Shown: positions 1 to 7,902 of the stretch, one piece after another
How positions within the stretch are numbered: the stretch's first letter is position 1
How the letters are laid out: each line of letters starts with the position of its first letter
From: Lysobacterales bacterium
GTDB lineage: Bacteria; Pseudomonadota; Gammaproteobacteria; Xanthomonadales; SZUA-36
Direction of reading: 5' to 3'
NCBI GenBank assembly: GCA_028289465.1
Contig: JANQPM010000050.1
Coordinates: 1-49,778 of the forward strand
DNA length: 49,778 nucleotides
Program-made: the position numbers and the translations under genes
The notes under the pieces: generated by a model
Databases searched by the model: none
What the model was told of the DNA's origin: nothing
Seen by the model: only the letters and a program-made list of their open reading frames with translations

Positions 1-1
1 G

Positions 2-1177
2 TTCTCCCAGGTTCAGGGTCTGATTGCATCCCTGTCGGTCAACCAGGACAATTTCCTCGGCAGCGGCAAGCGCCTCGGGCTGGGGCTGAGCAATAGCCGC
101 ATCCTGACTCAGTTCGATATTTCGTATAGCAATCCGTACTGGACGGACGACGGCATCAGCCGCGGCTTTTTCCTGCGCTACCGTGAATTCGATCAGGCGC
201 AGGCCAATATCTCGGCCTTCACCAGCAGCGAGGCCGCAATCGGTGCCAACTTCGGTATTCCGGTCAGCGAAGTGGACTTTGTCGGGGCCGGCCTGTCGGC
301 CCGTAAGACGGATATCAACATTGGCAACCTGGCCGTCGAATCCGAAGATGCCGAGGGCAATTGCAACGACATCAATATGAACGGCATCTGCGGCGAGTTC
401 CTGATCGTGCCGATCCCGGGAGACCCCTTATCACGTAGCCTGGACGCCAACGGCGACGGCATTTTAAGCGACAGCGAGCGAGACTTCGAAACCCTGCAAC
501 TGGACCTGAACTGGTCGCGCGACAGCCGCGACCATTTCCTGAACCCGACCCGGGGTTCCATCCAGCGGTTTGCAATCGAGGCTTCGCTGCCCGGAAGCAC
601 CCGCGAGTATTACAAATTGTTTTACCGCTATGCCAAATACTTCCCGGTCTGGCGCTCCCTGGTCTTTTCCGTCAAAGGCGATGTCGGCTACGGCGATGTG
701 TACGACAGCTACGACGAAGACCTGCCAGTGGAACCCGGAACACCGGCCAGGCTGGTCGGCGAATGCAGCATAGACGATATTATTGCGCTGGACAGCGGGC
801 TGCCGTTCTTTGAACACTTCTACGGCGGTGGCGTGCGCGATATCCGCGGATTTGAAGACAATACCCTGGGTCCGAAAGACCAGTTCTGCCGCGCAATCGG
901 CGGCGATCTTAAAGTTTCCGGCGGCCTGGAGCTGGCTTTTCCGACACCGTTCCTCGGCGGACGCGGCGGTACAAGACTGGCTTTATTCATGGATTTTGGT
1001 AATGTTTACGAAAATATAGATGCTTTTGACGCGTCCGAACTGCGTGCATCCGCTGGACTATCAATGACCTGGGAGGCACCGATCGGGCCTATCGTGATTA
1101 ACTTTGCGGTACCCGTAAAAGAACAAGAAGGTGACGAAACCGAATCACTGCAGTTCTCGTTCGGTGCGACGTTTTAG
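2..1177 (+). CDS. bamA: Outer membrane protein assembly factor BamA (3' part)
   Basis: This is the C-terminal 391 residues of BamA, open at the left edge, so the POTRA domains lie outside the window. BamA is the 16-strand outer-membrane barrel that inserts other barrel proteins. The visible part covers essentially the whole barrel: the opening stretch around VNQDNFLGSGKRLG and the alternating pattern of NPYWTDDGISRGFFLRYR match the first strands. The VRGF-type motif of loop 6 is seen as IRGF within GGGVRDIRGFEDNTLG (about 822-870). The chain ends in the aromatic C-terminal signature LQFSFGATF expected of a barrel. An acidic, Cys-containing extracellular loop (about 345-490) looks like an enlarged lineage-specific loop. 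ompH follows after 19 bases, the usual order in Gammaproteobacteria. Confidence 0.95.
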   Translation, partial: FSQVQGLIASLSVNQDNFLGSGKRLGLGLSNSRILTQFDISYSNPYWTDDGISRGFFLRYREFDQAQANISAFTSSEAAIGANFGIPVSEVDFVGAGLSARKTDINIGNLAVESEDAEGNCNDINMNGICGEFLIVPIPGDPLSRSLDANGDGILSDSERDFETLQLDLNWSRDSRDHFLNPTRGSIQRFAIEASLPGSTREYYKLFYRYAKYFPVWRSLVFSVKGDVGYGDVYDSYDEDLPVEPGTPARLVGECSIDDIIALDSGLPFFEHFYGGGVRDIRGFEDNTLGPKDQFCRAIGGDLKVSGGLELAFPTPFLGGRGGTRLALFMDFGNVYENIDAFDASELRASAGLSMTWEAPIGPIVINFAVPVKEQEGDETESLQFSFGATF

Positions 1178-1196
1178 CTGATTGGAGTGAAGTGTT

Positions 1197-1736
1197 TTGC
1201 GCAAATGGCTGGTCATTTTGGCCGTGATGGCAGGCTGTGCCAGCCTGCTGCCTGTCTATGCGCAGGAAACGTCCCACATTGCCTACGTGGATATGAAACA
1301 CGTGCTGGACAATGCGCCGCAGGTGGTCGCCGGCCGGGAACGGCTGGACCAGGAATTCCGGCCGCGTGACGATGCGGTAAAGGCCGATGAACAGCAGTTG
1401 CAGGCCATGCAGCAGCAACTGGCTGAAGGTACCGGCCTGGATGATGAGTCGCGCACCAATCTGGAACGCGATATCCGCAACCTGCAACGCGCGGTCGACC
1501 GTCGCCGTGAAGATTTGATCGAAGAACTCAATTTCCGCCGCAACGAAATCGAACAGCGGCTGGAAGAAACGCTGGAACTGGTCATCAAATTCGTCGCCGA
1601 GGCGGAAGGCCTGGACCTGGTAATCACCGACCCCGTAGTGCTCTACTACAGTCCCCGCATTGATATCACGCAAAAAGTGCTGGACCGCTTGAAAGTGGAA
1701 TTCGAAGCCGACCAGCAAGAGCTGAACGGCCGCTGA
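1197..1736 (+). CDS. skp: OmpH/Skp family periplasmic chaperone
   Basis: Periplasmic holdase that carries unfolded outer-membrane proteins from the Sec translocon to the Bam complex. The protein has 179 residues against about 160 in E. coli Skp. I chose the TTG at 1197 because a GGAG at 1184-1187 is well placed and the product then begins with a clean signal peptide (RKWLVILAVMAG...LLPVYAQE). After cleavage the chain starts with the family's opening beta strand (HIAYVDMKHVLDNAP). It continues as a long charged coiled coil rich in Gln, Glu and Arg (about residues 45-130), the tentacle, and ends in a short beta-rich tail. It lies between bamA and lpxD, the standard place for this gene. Confidence 0.93.
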   Translation: MRKWLVILAVMAGCASLLPVYAQETSHIAYVDMKHVLDNAPQVVAGRERLDQEFRPRDDAVKADEQQLQAMQQQLAEGTGLDDESRTNLERDIRNLQRAVDRRREDLIEELNFRRNEIEQRLEETLELVIKFVAEAEGLDLVITDPVVLYYSPRIDITQKVLDRLKVEFEADQQELNGR

Positions 1737-1784
1737 TCCGGTACAATATGCCACTGGTGGCATGACTCAGAAAAGCGATAACAA

Positions 1785-2810
1785 GTGTCGAATACTCTCA
1801 CGTTAAATGCGCTGGCCGAGCGCTTCGAACTGCAACTGGCCGGCGATGGTGCGGTTGATATCAACGGCGTCGGCACGCTGGGTAACGCGCAAAGCGGGCA
1901 GTTGAGTTTTTTATCCAACCCCAGCTATCGCGGCGAGTTGAAGTGCACTCAGGCATCGGCCGTCGTATTGACCCGCGAGGCACTGCCGGATTGCCCGACC
2001 AACGCGCTGATCAGCGAAAACCCCTATGTCGACTATGCCCGTATCGCCGCGTTGTTCACCCTCAATGACGCCGCTGAACCCGGTATTCACCCCAGCGCCA
2101 GCGTTGCATCGTCCGCGGTGATCGGCCAGCGGGTCAGTATCGGGCCGAATGTCGTGGTCGGCGAGCGCAGCGACATTCAGGACGGTGCGACGATCGGCCC
2201 GAACTGCGTGATCGGCCGCGACAGCACAATCGGCGCCGGCAGCCGTCTGGTGACCAATGTGACCATCGTGGACCAGGTGAGGCTGGGCCGGCGGGTCATC
2301 GTTCACCCGGGTGCAGTGATCGGCGCCGACGGCTTTGGCCTGGCCTTCGACCGCGATCACTGGATCAAGGTGCCGCAGCTTGGCGGTGTGCAGATCGGTG
2401 ACGACTGTGAAATCGGCGCCAACACGACGATCGACCGCGGTGCCATCGAAGACACAGTTTTAGAAGACGATGTGCGTTTGGATAACCTGGTGCAGGTTGG
2501 CCACAATGTGTACATCGGCGCTCACACCGCCATCGCCGGCTGCGTCGGCATCGCCGGCAGCGCCCGTATCGGCCGCTACTGCCTGATCGCCGGCGGGGCC
2601 GGAATCGGCGGCCACCTGGAAATCGCGGACAAAGTGACGGTGAAAGCCATGGGCATGGTCACCCGTTCGATCAAACAACCGGGAGAATACGGTTCCGGCG
2701 TCGAAGCTCAGCCGCACCAGGAATGGCAGCGCAATCTGGCCCGCCTGCGCAAACTGGACACACTGGTCAGGCGGCTGCTTAAATTGGAACGTCAAAAGGA
2801 CAAACAATGA
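1785..2810 (+). CDS. lpxD: UDP-3-O-acylglucosamine N-acyltransferase LpxD
   Basis: Third step of lipid A synthesis: adds the second 3-hydroxyacyl chain from acyl-ACP to UDP-3-O-acylglucosamine in the cytoplasm. The 341-residue length is normal. An N-terminal uridine-binding domain (about residues 1-100) is followed by many left-handed beta-helix hexapeptides of the form [I/V]GxxxxI (about 100-300), including NTTIDRGAIEDTVL and the catalytic-His segment LDNLVQVGHNVYIGAHT. It ends in a C-terminal helix. The start is GTG at 1785. Its stop overlaps the fabZ start as ATGA (2807-2810), so the two are translationally coupled. Confidence 0.96.
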   Translation: MSNTLTLNALAERFELQLAGDGAVDINGVGTLGNAQSGQLSFLSNPSYRGELKCTQASAVVLTREALPDCPTNALISENPYVDYARIAALFTLNDAAEPGIHPSASVASSAVIGQRVSIGPNVVVGERSDIQDGATIGPNCVIGRDSTIGAGSRLVTNVTIVDQVRLGRRVIVHPGAVIGADGFGLAFDRDHWIKVPQLGGVQIGDDCEIGANTTIDRGAIEDTVLEDDVRLDNLVQVGHNVYIGAHTAIAGCVGIAGSARIGRYCLIAGGAGIGGHLEIADKVTVKAMGMVTRSIKQPGEYGSGVEAQPHQEWQRNLARLRKLDTLVRRLLKLERQKDKQ

Positions 2811-3277
2811 CCGCCTCAAACTTCGCTCTGGATTTGGAAGGCATCATCAAACTGCTGCCGCATCGTTATCCGTTTTTGCTGATCGACCGTGTTCTAAGCT
2901 ATGAAACCGATCCGGCGCCGCGGGTGCAGACCATTAAGAACGTCACGATTAACGAACCGTTCTTCCAAGGACATTTCCCGGGCCATCCGGTGATGCCCGG
3001 CGTGCTGATCATCGAGGCGATGGCGCAGTCGGCCGGCATTCTGGTGCATTTGGCGCGTTCGGCGGCCGAAAAAGAAGGCACGATCTACTATCTGGTCGGC
3101 GTCGACAAGGCGCGCTTCAAGAAAACCGTGACCCCGGGCGATCAACTGCTGATCGACGTCACCGAAAAACGCGTGGTGCGCGGCATGGGACAATACCAGT
3201 GCCTGGCCAGCGTGGATGGCCGGACCGTCGCCCAGGCGGAGATTCTGTGTGCTGCCGGCCGGGAGAAAAGCGCATGA
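2807..3277 (+). CDS. fabZ: 3-hydroxyacyl-[acyl-carrier-protein] dehydratase FabZ
   Basis: Hot-dog-fold dehydratase that removes water from 3-hydroxyacyl-ACP in fatty acid elongation. It competes with LpxA and LpxD for the hydroxyacyl-ACP pool, hence its place among them. The 156 residues include [14 protein letters not shown] near the N-terminus and the catalytic segment [20 protein letters not shown] (His about residue 54, Glu about 68). The start overlaps the lpxD stop by four bases, and its own stop overlaps the lpxA start (3274-3277). Confidence 0.96.
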   Translation: MTASNFALDLEGIIKLLPHRYPFLLIDRVLSYETDPAPRVQTIKNVTINEPFFQGHFPGHPVMPGVLIIEAMAQSAGILVHLARSAAEKEGTIYYLVGVDKARFKKTVTPGDQLLIDVTEKRVVRGMGQYQCLASVDGRTVAQAEILCAAGREKSA

Positions 3278-4044
3278 TTCACCCGAAGGCGCTGGTCGAC
3301 CCGAAAGCGGAGCTGGCGCCCGATGTGGAAGTGGGGCCATTCAGCATCATCGGGCCGAAGGTCAAAATCGACAGCGGCAGCAGGATCGGTCCGCATGTGG
3401 TGCTCACCGGCCGTACCACGATCGGCAAGAACAATCGGATTTTCCAGTTTGCGTCCCTGGGCGAAGAGCCGCAGGACAAGAAATACGCCGGCGAAGATAC
3501 CGAATTGATCATCGGCGATGACAATACCATCCGCGAACTGTGCACATTCGGCCGGGGCACCGCGCAGGGCGGCGGTGTCACCCGTATCGGCAACGACAAC
3601 TGGATCATGGCCTGTGTGCATATCGCGCACGACTGCATTATCGGCAATCACACCATCATGGCCAATAACGCAACCCTGGCCGGGCATGTGACCATCGGCG
3701 ACTGGGCCATTCTGGGCGGTTATTCCCTGTTCCACCAGTTCGTCGAAGTGGGCGAGCACAGTTTCACTTCGTTTGCCAGCCATGTGAATCAAAGCATTCC
3801 GCCATATGTCACCGTCGCCGGCGAAAAAGCCAAAGCCAAAGGGGTTAACACCGAAGGCCTGAGGCGCCGCGGCTATTCGGCTGAACAGATTCAGCAGGTC
3901 AGACGCGCCTACCGCGTGCTGTACCGCTCCGGCCTGCCCCTGAAAGAGGCCAAAGCGCAGCTCAAAACCATGAGCCAGGACGCGCCCGAGATCGAACCGC
4001 TGCTGCGGTTTTTGAACGCCAGCGAGCGCGGCATCATCCGCTGA
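3274..4044 (+). CDS. lpxA: UDP-N-acetylglucosamine acyltransferase LpxA
   Basis: First committed step of lipid A synthesis: transfers 3-hydroxyacyl from ACP to the 3-OH of UDP-GlcNAc. The product is 256 residues from the ATG at 3274. An upstream in-frame ATG at 3199 exists but would extend deep into fabZ. The N-terminal two thirds are hexapeptide beta-helix turns (DVEVGPFSIIGPKVKI and following). The catalytic His lies in CVHIAHDCIIGNH, and GGYSLFHQFVEVGEHSF is the family's conserved binding segment. A helical C-terminal domain follows (about 190-256), with ...VNTEGLRRRGYSAEQI. It is coupled to fabZ by ATGA and lies 7 bases before lpxB. Confidence 0.96.
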   Translation: MIHPKALVDPKAELAPDVEVGPFSIIGPKVKIDSGSRIGPHVVLTGRTTIGKNNRIFQFASLGEEPQDKKYAGEDTELIIGDDNTIRELCTFGRGTAQGGGVTRIGNDNWIMACVHIAHDCIIGNHTIMANNATLAGHVTIGDWAILGGYSLFHQFVEVGEHSFTSFASHVNQSIPPYVTVAGEKAKAKGVNTEGLRRRGYSAEQIQQVRRAYRVLYRSGLPLKEAKAQLKTMSQDAPEIEPLLRFLNASERGIIR

Positions 4045-4051
4045 TATTGCC

Positions 4052-5212
4052 ATGACGGGCTTCGCATCACGCCCGCTGAAACTGGCGCTGGTGGCCGGCG
4101 AAGCTTCCGGCGATATGCTCGGCGCCGGACTGATTCAGGCAATCAGGGACCGACATCCGAATGCGGTATTTGCCGGTATCGCCGGCCCGCAAATGCAGGC
4201 CGCCGGCTGCGAGGCCTGGTGGCCGGCCGAAGAGCTGGCCGTGATGGGCTTATTCGAAGTGCTGACCGACCTGCCCCGGCTGCTGCGCCTGCGCCGGCAG
4301 CTAACCGAACGCATTATTCGCTATCGGCCCGATGGCTTCATCGGGATCGACGCCCCCGATTTTAACCTCGGCCTGGAAGCCCGGTTGAAGCGCAACGGCA
4401 TTCGAACCGTACACTATGTCAGCCCCTCGGTCTGGGCCTGGCGGCAACGGCGGGTCAAGAAAATCGCGCGTGCGGTGGACCTGATACTGGCCCTGTTTCC
4501 ATTCGAACCGGACTTCTACGCCGCCCACCAGATCGACGCCCGCTTCGTTGGCCATCCGATGGCCGATGAAATCGCCGAGGAAAACGACCCGCTGGCGGCA
4601 CGCCGTGAGTTAGGCCTGGATACCGAAGGCCCAGTTGTCGCATTACTTCCCGGCAGCCGGCGCGCAGAGGTGAGCCGGCTGGCGCAGCCGATGCTGCAAG
4701 CCGCACAGCAACTGGCCGGACAACGGCCCGGTATCCGCTTTATCGCGGCACTGGCAAACCGTAAAACCGAAGCACTGTTCAAAGCGGCTGCCCATTCCGA
4801 GCTGCCGGTGACCACCGGCATCGGCAACGCGCGGCAGGTGCTGGCCGCCTGCGATGCCGCGATCATTGCGTCCGGCACGGCCACTCTGGAAGCCCTGCTG
4901 GTCAACCGGCCGATGGTGGTCTGCTACAAGCTGGCCCCCGCCACCCACTGGCTGGCCAAGACCTTCAGGCTGATCAAGACCGACCATGTGGCGCTGCCGA
5001 ATATCCTGGCCGGCGAAGGTCTGGTGCCGGAATTGTTGCAGCAACGGGCCACGCCCGCCGCGATTGCGGCAGCCGCGCAGCAATGGCTGGAACAGCACGA
5101 GCGGGTGCAGGCCCTGAGCGAACGCTTTCGGCAAATCCACCGGCAACTGCGACGGGATGCCAGCCGTCAGGCAGCCGCAGCGGTTCTTGAGCATGTCGGC
5201 CGCGATGCCTGA
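4052..5212 (+). CDS. lpxB: Lipid-A-disaccharide synthase LpxB
   Basis: GT19 glycosyltransferase that joins UDP-diacylglucosamine and lipid X to form the lipid A disaccharide at the inner face of the cytoplasmic membrane. The 386 residues are normal for the family. Recognisable elements are the N-terminal LALVAGEASGDMLGAGLI, YVSPSVWAWRQRRVKKI (about residues 123-140), VALLPGSRRAEV (about 191-203), and the donor-binding ASGTATLEALLVNRPMVVCYK (about 272-293). rnhB starts inside its last codons, so the run from lpxD to rnhB is probably one operon. Confidence 0.96.
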   Translation: MTGFASRPLKLALVAGEASGDMLGAGLIQAIRDRHPNAVFAGIAGPQMQAAGCEAWWPAEELAVMGLFEVLTDLPRLLRLRRQLTERIIRYRPDGFIGIDAPDFNLGLEARLKRNGIRTVHYVSPSVWAWRQRRVKKIARAVDLILALFPFEPDFYAAHQIDARFVGHPMADEIAEENDPLAARRELGLDTEGPVVALLPGSRRAEVSRLAQPMLQAAQQLAGQRPGIRFIAALANRKTEALFKAAAHSELPVTTGIGNARQVLAACDAAIIASGTATLEALLVNRPMVVCYKLAPATHWLAKTFRLIKTDHVALPNILAGEGLVPELLQQRATPAAIAAAAQQWLEQHERVQALSERFRQIHRQLRRDASRQAAAAVLEHVGRDA

Positions 5213-5783
5213 TGCCATCCTGGCCGGGGTCGACGAAGCCGGCCGGGGTCCGCTGGCCGGGCCGGTCACCGTCGCCGCGGTGATTCTGGATCCGCAGCGG
5301 CCGGTCGACGGGCTGGACGATTCCAAGAAACTGACCGAGAAGCAGCGCGAGGCGCTGTATGCCGAAATCACCGATAAAGCGCTGGACTACCGTATCGTCG
5401 CTATTCCGCCGAAAGTGATCGACAAGGTGAACATTCTGCAGGCGACTCTGCTCGGCATGCGCCAGTCAGTCGAACAGCTCGGCACACGGCCGGCCCGGGT
5501 TCTGATCGATGGCAACCGCGCGCCCGAACTCGATCTGCCGGTCGAGACCATCGTCGGCGGCGATGCGCTGGAACCGGCCATCAGCGCCGCGTCAATCCTG
5601 GCCAAGGTGACCCGGGACCGGTATATGGTCGAACAGCACCGCATTTACCCGGACTATGGGTTCGACCGGCACAAGGGATACCCCACGCCATACCATTTGC
5701 AAGTGCTGGCCAGGATAGGGCCGTGCGAGCTGCACCGGCGTTCGTATACGCCGGTGCACCAGTCAGAGCTGGCTTTCAAGTAG
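5193..5783 (+). CDS. rnhB: Ribonuclease HII
   Basis: Cleaves RNA in RNA-DNA hybrids and removes misinserted ribonucleotides. The product is 196 residues from the ATG at 5193, or 192 from the ATG at 5205; both lie inside the lpxB end, and the upstream ATG at 5157 adds residues not typical of the family. Catalytic acidic residues are visible in the N-terminal GVDEAGRGPLAGP, in the LIDGN segment, and in the SAASILAKVTRDR region. The C-terminus has YGFDRHKGYPTPYHL, the family signature. In many Gammaproteobacteria dnaE follows rnhB; here a convergent sigma/anti-sigma pair lies there instead. A perfect hairpin sits inside the 3' end of this gene. Confidence 0.95.
   Translation: MSAAMPDAILAGVDEAGRGPLAGPVTVAAVILDPQRPVDGLDDSKKLTEKQREALYAEITDKALDYRIVAIPPKVIDKVNILQATLLGMRQSVEQLGTRPARVLIDGNRAPELDLPVETIVGGDALEPAISAASILAKVTRDRYMVEQHRIYPDYGFDRHKGYPTPYHLQVLARIGPCELHRRSYTPVHQSELAFK
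5731..5758 (+). other. Perfect 10-bp inverted repeat inside the rnhB 3' end
   Basis: TGCACCGGCG (5731-5740) and CGCCGGTGCA (5749-5758) are exact reverse complements around the 8-base loop TTCGTATA. The hairpin is GC-rich and lies about 25 bases before the rnhB stop, but no T-run follows. It may be an attenuating or mRNA-end structure between the convergent genes. It is not a standard intrinsic terminator. Confidence 0.5.
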
Positions 5784-5808
5784 TCATCCAGACCAGTGAG
5801 GCCGGACC

Positions 5809-6501
5809 TCAGTCGTCGACAAACTCCAGCAGCCGCCGCTCCAGCAATTCGCCGTCTGCGTCGCGAATCACCAGCCATACCCGCCCCACCGGGAAAAACC
5901 GTGCATCAATCGCCTTGGACACCGTATTCTCAGCGTCCGGAATACCGTTCCAGCGATAGAGCACTTGTTGTTCGGCCACTGTCATAAATGCCAGTTGCAG
6001 CGGCGTTTGGGCGCTATTGGCTGCCACCTCGACCCCGAGATTAACAATACTGCCCGAAGCCGGCCGCTGAACCACGAATGCCTGCGTTGACCCGGCCCGC
6101 ATCACAGGCAGCGTAAGCCCGGCACCCGGCCTGGCCAGATTTTGCGATGCAATCGAATGCTCCAGTTCGCCGATCTGCTGGCGTGCCTGCCAGAAGAAAA
6201 GCAGGCTGGCTGCCGCAATCACAACACTGGCCGCCAGTGACCATTGCGGCAGCGACATGGTTCGTTTTTTATCAGCAGATACTTGCAAGTTACCCCCCTT
6301 GGCCGGCTGGCCGCTGACCTCCACCCCTTTCGCTTCAGCCATTTTAAAACTATGCTGAACCGCCATTGCCGCTTCCAACTCGTCTTGCAGTTCAGGCGAT
6401 TCCAGAACCGCTACTTCAAAGGCGGATGCTTCCTGTTCTGTCAGCTCATCGCGCAGATAGCGGTGAATCAAGTCCTGCTGTTCCAGTTGCCGGGTATCCA
6501 T
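5809..6501 (-). CDS. Single-helix membrane anti-sigma factor
   Basis: Probable partner of the ECF sigma factor encoded just upstream. I start it at the ATG at 6501, seven bases after the sigma stop, giving 230 residues. The cytoplasmic N-terminal part (RYLRDELTEQEASAFEVAVLE and on) resembles the short helical anti-sigma domain, without the zinc-binding His/Cys motif. One hydrophobic helix follows (about residues 86-104, ASVVIAAASLLFFW), then a periplasmic domain of about 120 residues with beta-type patterns. The topology is cytoplasmic sigma-binding head, membrane anchor, outer sensor. The gene order sigma then anti-sigma supports the call. No specific family for the periplasmic domain was recognised. 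Confidence 0.7.
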   Translation of the reverse strand: MDTRQLEQQDLIHRYLRDELTEQEASAFEVAVLESPELQDELEAAMAVQHSFKMAEAKGVEVSGQPAKGGNLQVSADKKRTMSLPQWSLAASVVIAAASLLFFWQARQQIGELEHSIASQNLARPGAGLTLPVMRAGSTQAFVVQRPASGSIVNLGVEVAANSAQTPLQLAFMTVAEQQVLYRWNGIPDAENTVSKAIDARFFPVGRVWLVIRDADGELLERRLLEFVDD

Positions 6502-6508
6502 AGCGTCC

Positions 6509-7096
6509 CTACTCCGCAAGCAAGAGTTCGCACAGATCATCACGCGCTTGTAACAGCGCCTTCATACGCTGTCTGGCACGGTACAATACCCGGTCGAAAT
6601 GGGTGGTGCTCAGTTGCAAATCCTGGCAAATCGTGGCTTTGTCGTCCTCCTGCAGATAAAACCGCTCCAGTATTGCCCGATCCCGAGGCACCGACAACTG
6701 GTTGATCGCTGCCTTCAGGATGCGATGAACATCGCGGTTGTTCATCCGCTCGATCGCTTTGTCTTTAAGTACTGCTTTCAACTCGATTATCCCATCTTGG
6801 TCGGTGATATAGCGTTTCTCCTTGCGGAAATGAGCAATGGAAAGATTAACCGCCGTCTGTTGCAGAAACCATGGCAGGCTATCCGGATTCTTAATACCAC
6901 CGGCACGGATGCGTTGCAGTGTAATGATCAAGGCTTCCTGGGACAGATCCTTGGCCAGTTCGGGATCGCCGGCCCGCTTCAGCAGAACCAGCCGCAGCCC
7001 TTTGGCATAGCGAGCGACCAATTCGGTCTCGGCATTCTGATCACCGCTTTGAATGCGTCCAACCAATTCGCCAGCGCTGTATTCCTCGGCCTTCAA
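6509..7096 (-). CDS. ECF-type RNA polymerase sigma factor
   Basis: Small sigma-70 family protein of 195 residues with only regions 2 and 4. Region 2 is seen in LVARYAKGLRLVLLKRAGDPELAKDLSQEALI (about residues 27-57) and the following promoter-melting helix. Region 4 is the helix-turn-helix near LQLSTTHFDRVLYRARQRMKALL (about 157-180). The start is TTG at 7096 with GAGGGG six bases upstream. It is divergent from imuA across 137 bases. The likely role is switching on a stress or envelope regulon when the downstream anti-sigma factor releases it. The regulon is unknown; the protease/CHAT genes nearby are candidates by position only. Confidence 0.88.
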   Translation of the reverse strand: MKAEEYSAGELVGRIQSGDQNAETELVARYAKGLRLVLLKRAGDPELAKDLSQEALIITLQRIRAGGIKNPDSLPWFLQQTAVNLSIAHFRKEKRYITDQDGIIELKAVLKDKAIERMNNRDVHRILKAAINQLSVPRDRAILERFYLQEDDKATICQDLQLSTTHFDRVLYRARQRMKALLQARDDLCELLLAE

Positions 7097-7211
7097 GAGT
7101 ACCCCTCTTATTCTTATCGGTTCGATTCTACAACAGATGTCCGGTTTCTCTAACTTTGAGAACCGTCAGTTGCATACTGCCTTGAAAACGAAGGGGCAAA
7201 ATTACTCAAAT

Positions 7212-7231
7212 TACTGTATATAATTACAGTT
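7212..7231 (+). promoter_or_regulatory. LexA (SOS) box of imuA-imuB
   Basis: TACTGTATATAATTACAGTT matches the gammaproteobacterial LexA consensus CTG-N10-CAG with AT-rich centre. A perfect -10 hexamer TATAAT (7219-7224) lies inside the box, which predicts transcription to begin at about 7230-7232, only two to four bases before the ATG at 7234. No Shine-Dalgarno sequence can fit between box and start. LexA bound here would block the promoter directly. Confidence 0.92.
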
Positions 7232-7233
7232 AT

Positions 7234-7896
7234 ATGCCCCTAGCCGACAACACCACGCTTCTGCGGCTGCAGCAAGAACTGACCACGGTCAAATACCGGC
7301 CGCAGGAAACCGGTCTGGCGACCGGCTATCAGGCGCTGGACCAGGCACTGCCTAGTAAAGGCTGGCCGACCGGTGCGGTGACTGAACTGCTGGTACCGCG
7401 GCTGGGCAGCGGCGAATTCCGCCTGCTGCTGCCGCTGCTGGCTGACATTACCGGCCGCGATCAGTGGATCGCGCTGGTGCGCCCGCCGTGGGTGCCGAAT
7501 CCGCATGCGCTGGCCGCAGCACAAGTGGACTTGCGACGGCTGCGCCTGATCCGTGCCAAGACCAGCAAAGACGCATTGTGGGCCACCGACCAGTTGCTGC
7601 GTTCCGGCGCTTTCAAAGCCGTGGTGGCGTGGCCTGAAGCATTGCCGGGAGCATCCATCCGAAAACTGCAACTGGCGGCCGAAAACGGCCGGTGTTGCGG
7701 TTTTCTGATTCGCTCCGACCGCCATATGCGACAGCACTCCATGGCGCCGCTGCGAATCCATCTAAAGCCTCGGTCCTTCTCTGAGGCCGAGTTTCTCCAC
7801 AACCCCTATCGCCTGGAACTGCAATTGCAAATCCTGAAGTGCCGCGGATTGCTGCACCAGCGCGAGTTGACGGTTGAAATGAACTTGTTGGAGTGA
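7234..7896 (+). CDS. imuA: SOS mutagenesis protein ImuA
   Basis: RecA-fold-like accessory protein of the ImuA-ImuB-DnaE2 translesion mutasome. At 220 residues it is the usual length. The motif TGYQALDQALPSKGWPTGAVTELL (about residues 30-53) is the family's N-terminal signature, and the region that would be the Walker A loop is degenerate (VPRLGSGEFRLLLPLL), as in other ImuA proteins. WIALVRPPWVPNPHAL and the VVAWPEALPG segment are also typical. The start lies two bases after the LexA box. imuB follows after six bases, so the two are co-transcribed under SOS control. Confidence 0.9.
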   Translation: MPLADNTTLLRLQQELTTVKYRPQETGLATGYQALDQALPSKGWPTGAVTELLVPRLGSGEFRLLLPLLADITGRDQWIALVRPPWVPNPHALAAAQVDLRRLRLIRAKTSKDALWATDQLLRSGAFKAVVAWPEALPGASIRKLQLAAENGRCCGFLIRSDRHMRQHSMAPLRIHLKPRSFSEAEFLHNPYRLELQLQILKCRGLLHQRELTVEMNLLE

Positions 7897-7902
7897 ATCG
7901 AA

